A stretch of DNA of 7,607 bases, from assembly GCA_001897035.1 (NCBI GenBank), contig MKRS01000489.1:1-7607 (forward strand). Reading direction: 5' to 3'. The stretch is from Bacteroidales bacterium 45-6 (lineage in GTDB: Bacteria; Bacteroidota; Bacteroidia; Bacteroidales; Dysgonomonadaceae). This document shows, in pieces, positions 6,485-7,607 of this stretch. The notes below the pieces were generated by a model. That model did not search any database and was not told the DNA's origin. It saw only the letters and a list, made by a program, of their open reading frames with translations. A program made the translations under genes and the position numbers. Every line of letters starts with the position of its first letter. The stretch's first letter is position 1.

Positions 6485-7607
6485 GTGAATCGGCTAGACC
6501 AATTATATGAACAACTTGGCTTTAACAGAGAAAATGGATTGTTTCATCTGAATGAATACGATTCGTGGATTCACAATTTCCCCTATAGAATAAGCCGATT
6601 AATAAAGGAGGTTATAAAACCTGTTGCATTTTTTTGTATTTTCAGTGATATAAAAACAGAAGATGACCATCCAACTCCGTTTAATAAATCATTTATTTTT
6701 TTCTTTGACAATCCAACAGAGCAAGAAGAAGAGAATATTCATAAGCATATTATTAACTTTAGTCTTGCGCAATTAGTATTTATAAATAGAAACAATTCAT
6801 TAGATTTATTTCACGGTAATAATTTTCAAAATTTCCATCTTGATTTTTTGCTAAGAAATGGGACAATAAGAGATTTTGATGATTATTCTTTTGTAAATCA
6901 ACTAAATGGAAATGTTTATAAGAAGTTGGGGGCAAAGAGTAAGTCAATTGATACATTCTTATTGAACAATATTATAGATGCAAGACGTATCTTAGTTGCT
7001 AAAGATGGTTTAAACCTTTTACCCAAAGCTGCAAATAGGCTAATAGGTAGGCTCCTTTTTATCAGTTACCTAATAGATCGAGATGTAAAGTTCAGCGATC
7101 AAGAGATTATAAAAGGAGCAACAAAGGAAGAGCGAAAAAAAGCTTTTAGAAGTATAATATCAGATAGGGATCTCATATACAAATTCTTCTCATATTTGAC
7201 AGATAAACATAATGGAGAGATATTTCCACTTATAGAAAAAAATAGTATTGATAACACTATTTATAATGAATATGAAATAGTAAACGAGTCTCACCTTAAT
7301 GTATTAAGCCATTTATTCAATTGTGCTTCATTCTTCCAAAATGGAGAAAAATATGCTAACTATGTTGTTCAAAGATCATTATTCGATTTATATGATTTTG
7401 AGGTAATCCCTGTAGAGTTAATAAGTAGTATTTACGAAACATTCATAGGGAAAAAATCTGAAAATGAAATCCGAGAAATATCTAAGCAACAAACAATTAA
7501 AGCATATTATACCCCACCTTATATTGTTGATTATATTTTATCTCAAACGGTTGTGCCTTTCTTAGAGAATAAGAATGATACAACCTGTAAAATCCTTGAT
7601 CCTGCTT
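6485..7607 (+). CDS. N-terminal part of an Eco57I-like N6-adenine DNA methyltransferase (restriction/defence), runs off the window
   Basis: Only 374 codons are present. The last ones hold the entry to the catalytic domain: AYYTPPYIVDYIL (residues about 340-352, motif X region) and K-I-L-D-P-A (369-374), where the family continues with DPACGSG, the SAM-binding motif I. The first 330 residues are a mixed helical domain. Its segment NRLIGRLLFISYLIDRDV (just before the middle) is typical of the N-terminus of type IIG and related large methyltransferases, which may carry nuclease or target-recognition domains. The start is GTG at 6485. The frame is open only 15 bases further up to a TAA at 6467-6469, and there is no in-frame ATG anywhere in the visible part. 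Full length is probably 900 residues or more. Whether it restricts or only methylates cannot be told here. Confidence 0.8.
   Translation, partial: MNRLDQLYEQLGFNRENGLFHLNEYDSWIHNFPYRISRLIKEVIKPVAFFCIFSDIKTEDDHPTPFNKSFIFFFDNPTEQEEENIHKHIINFSLAQLVFINRNNSLDLFHGNNFQNFHLDFLLRNGTIRDFDDYSFVNQLNGNVYKKLGAKSKSIDTFLLNNIIDARRILVAKDGLNLLPKAANRLIGRLLFISYLIDRDVKFSDQEIIKGATKEERKKAFRSIISDRDLIYKFFSYLTDKHNGEIFPLIEKNSIDNTIYNEYEIVNESHLNVLSHLFNCASFFQNGEKYANYVVQRSLFDLYDFEVIPVELISSIYETFIGKKSENEIREISKQQTIKAYYTPPYIVDYILSQTVVPFLENKNDTTCKILDPA

Overview
The window reads as two unlike pieces of DNA joined near position 800. Positions 1 to about 800 look like Firmicutes (Clostridia-type) DNA. There is a canonical sigma-A promoter with a 17-bp spacer, a strong GGAGG ribosome binding site, and higher GC (30 of 60 bases in the row at 301-360). 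From about 798 to the end the sequence looks like Bacteroidota, probably Bacteroides or a relative. It is AT-richer (23 of 60 in the row at 1081-1140), its A-rich leaders lack clear Shine-Dalgarno sites, and it has TAnnTTTG-type promoter elements and Bacteroides-like protein families. The two reading frames at the join, a TPR protein on the minus strand and an SPFH protein on the plus strand, are both cut off within the same 10-20 bases. The join is therefore either a real illegitimate recombination or an assembly chimera.

Layout: (1) 1-13, the first codons of a minus-strand gene leaving the window, with its promoter and a possible MerR-type operator. (2) 215-799, the C-terminal part of a TPR-like protein on the minus strand. 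(3) 822-5721, a tight plus-strand cluster. Its genes encode an SPFH protein with a C-terminal GYF_2-like domain (N-terminus lost), a four-helix membrane protein with a cytoplasmic helical tail, a small zinc-ribbon membrane protein, a single-pass membrane protein whose outer domain carries a CxxHNC motif reminiscent of the lysozyme inhibitor Ivy, and an N-terminally anchored extracytoplasmic protein. (4) 2775-4242, a complete IS5/IS1182-type insertion sequence inside that cluster. It landed exactly in the stop codon of the zinc-ribbon gene and re-created a stop. (5) 5844-6313, a decayed AAA ATPase on the minus strand. (6) 6485 to the end, the N-terminal 374 codons of an Eco57I-like N6-adenine DNA methyltransferase, probably part of a restriction or defence system.

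How the genes may work together: without the insertion sequence, the five genes of the 822-5721 cluster are separated by only 4-37 bases, so they were very probably one operon. The proteins combine membrane scaffolding (SPFH), membrane-embedded partners and outward-facing domains. I infer an envelope-associated assembly, possibly with a lysozyme-inhibitor-like part. Nothing in the sequence proves a function, and I do not recognise the set as a named system.
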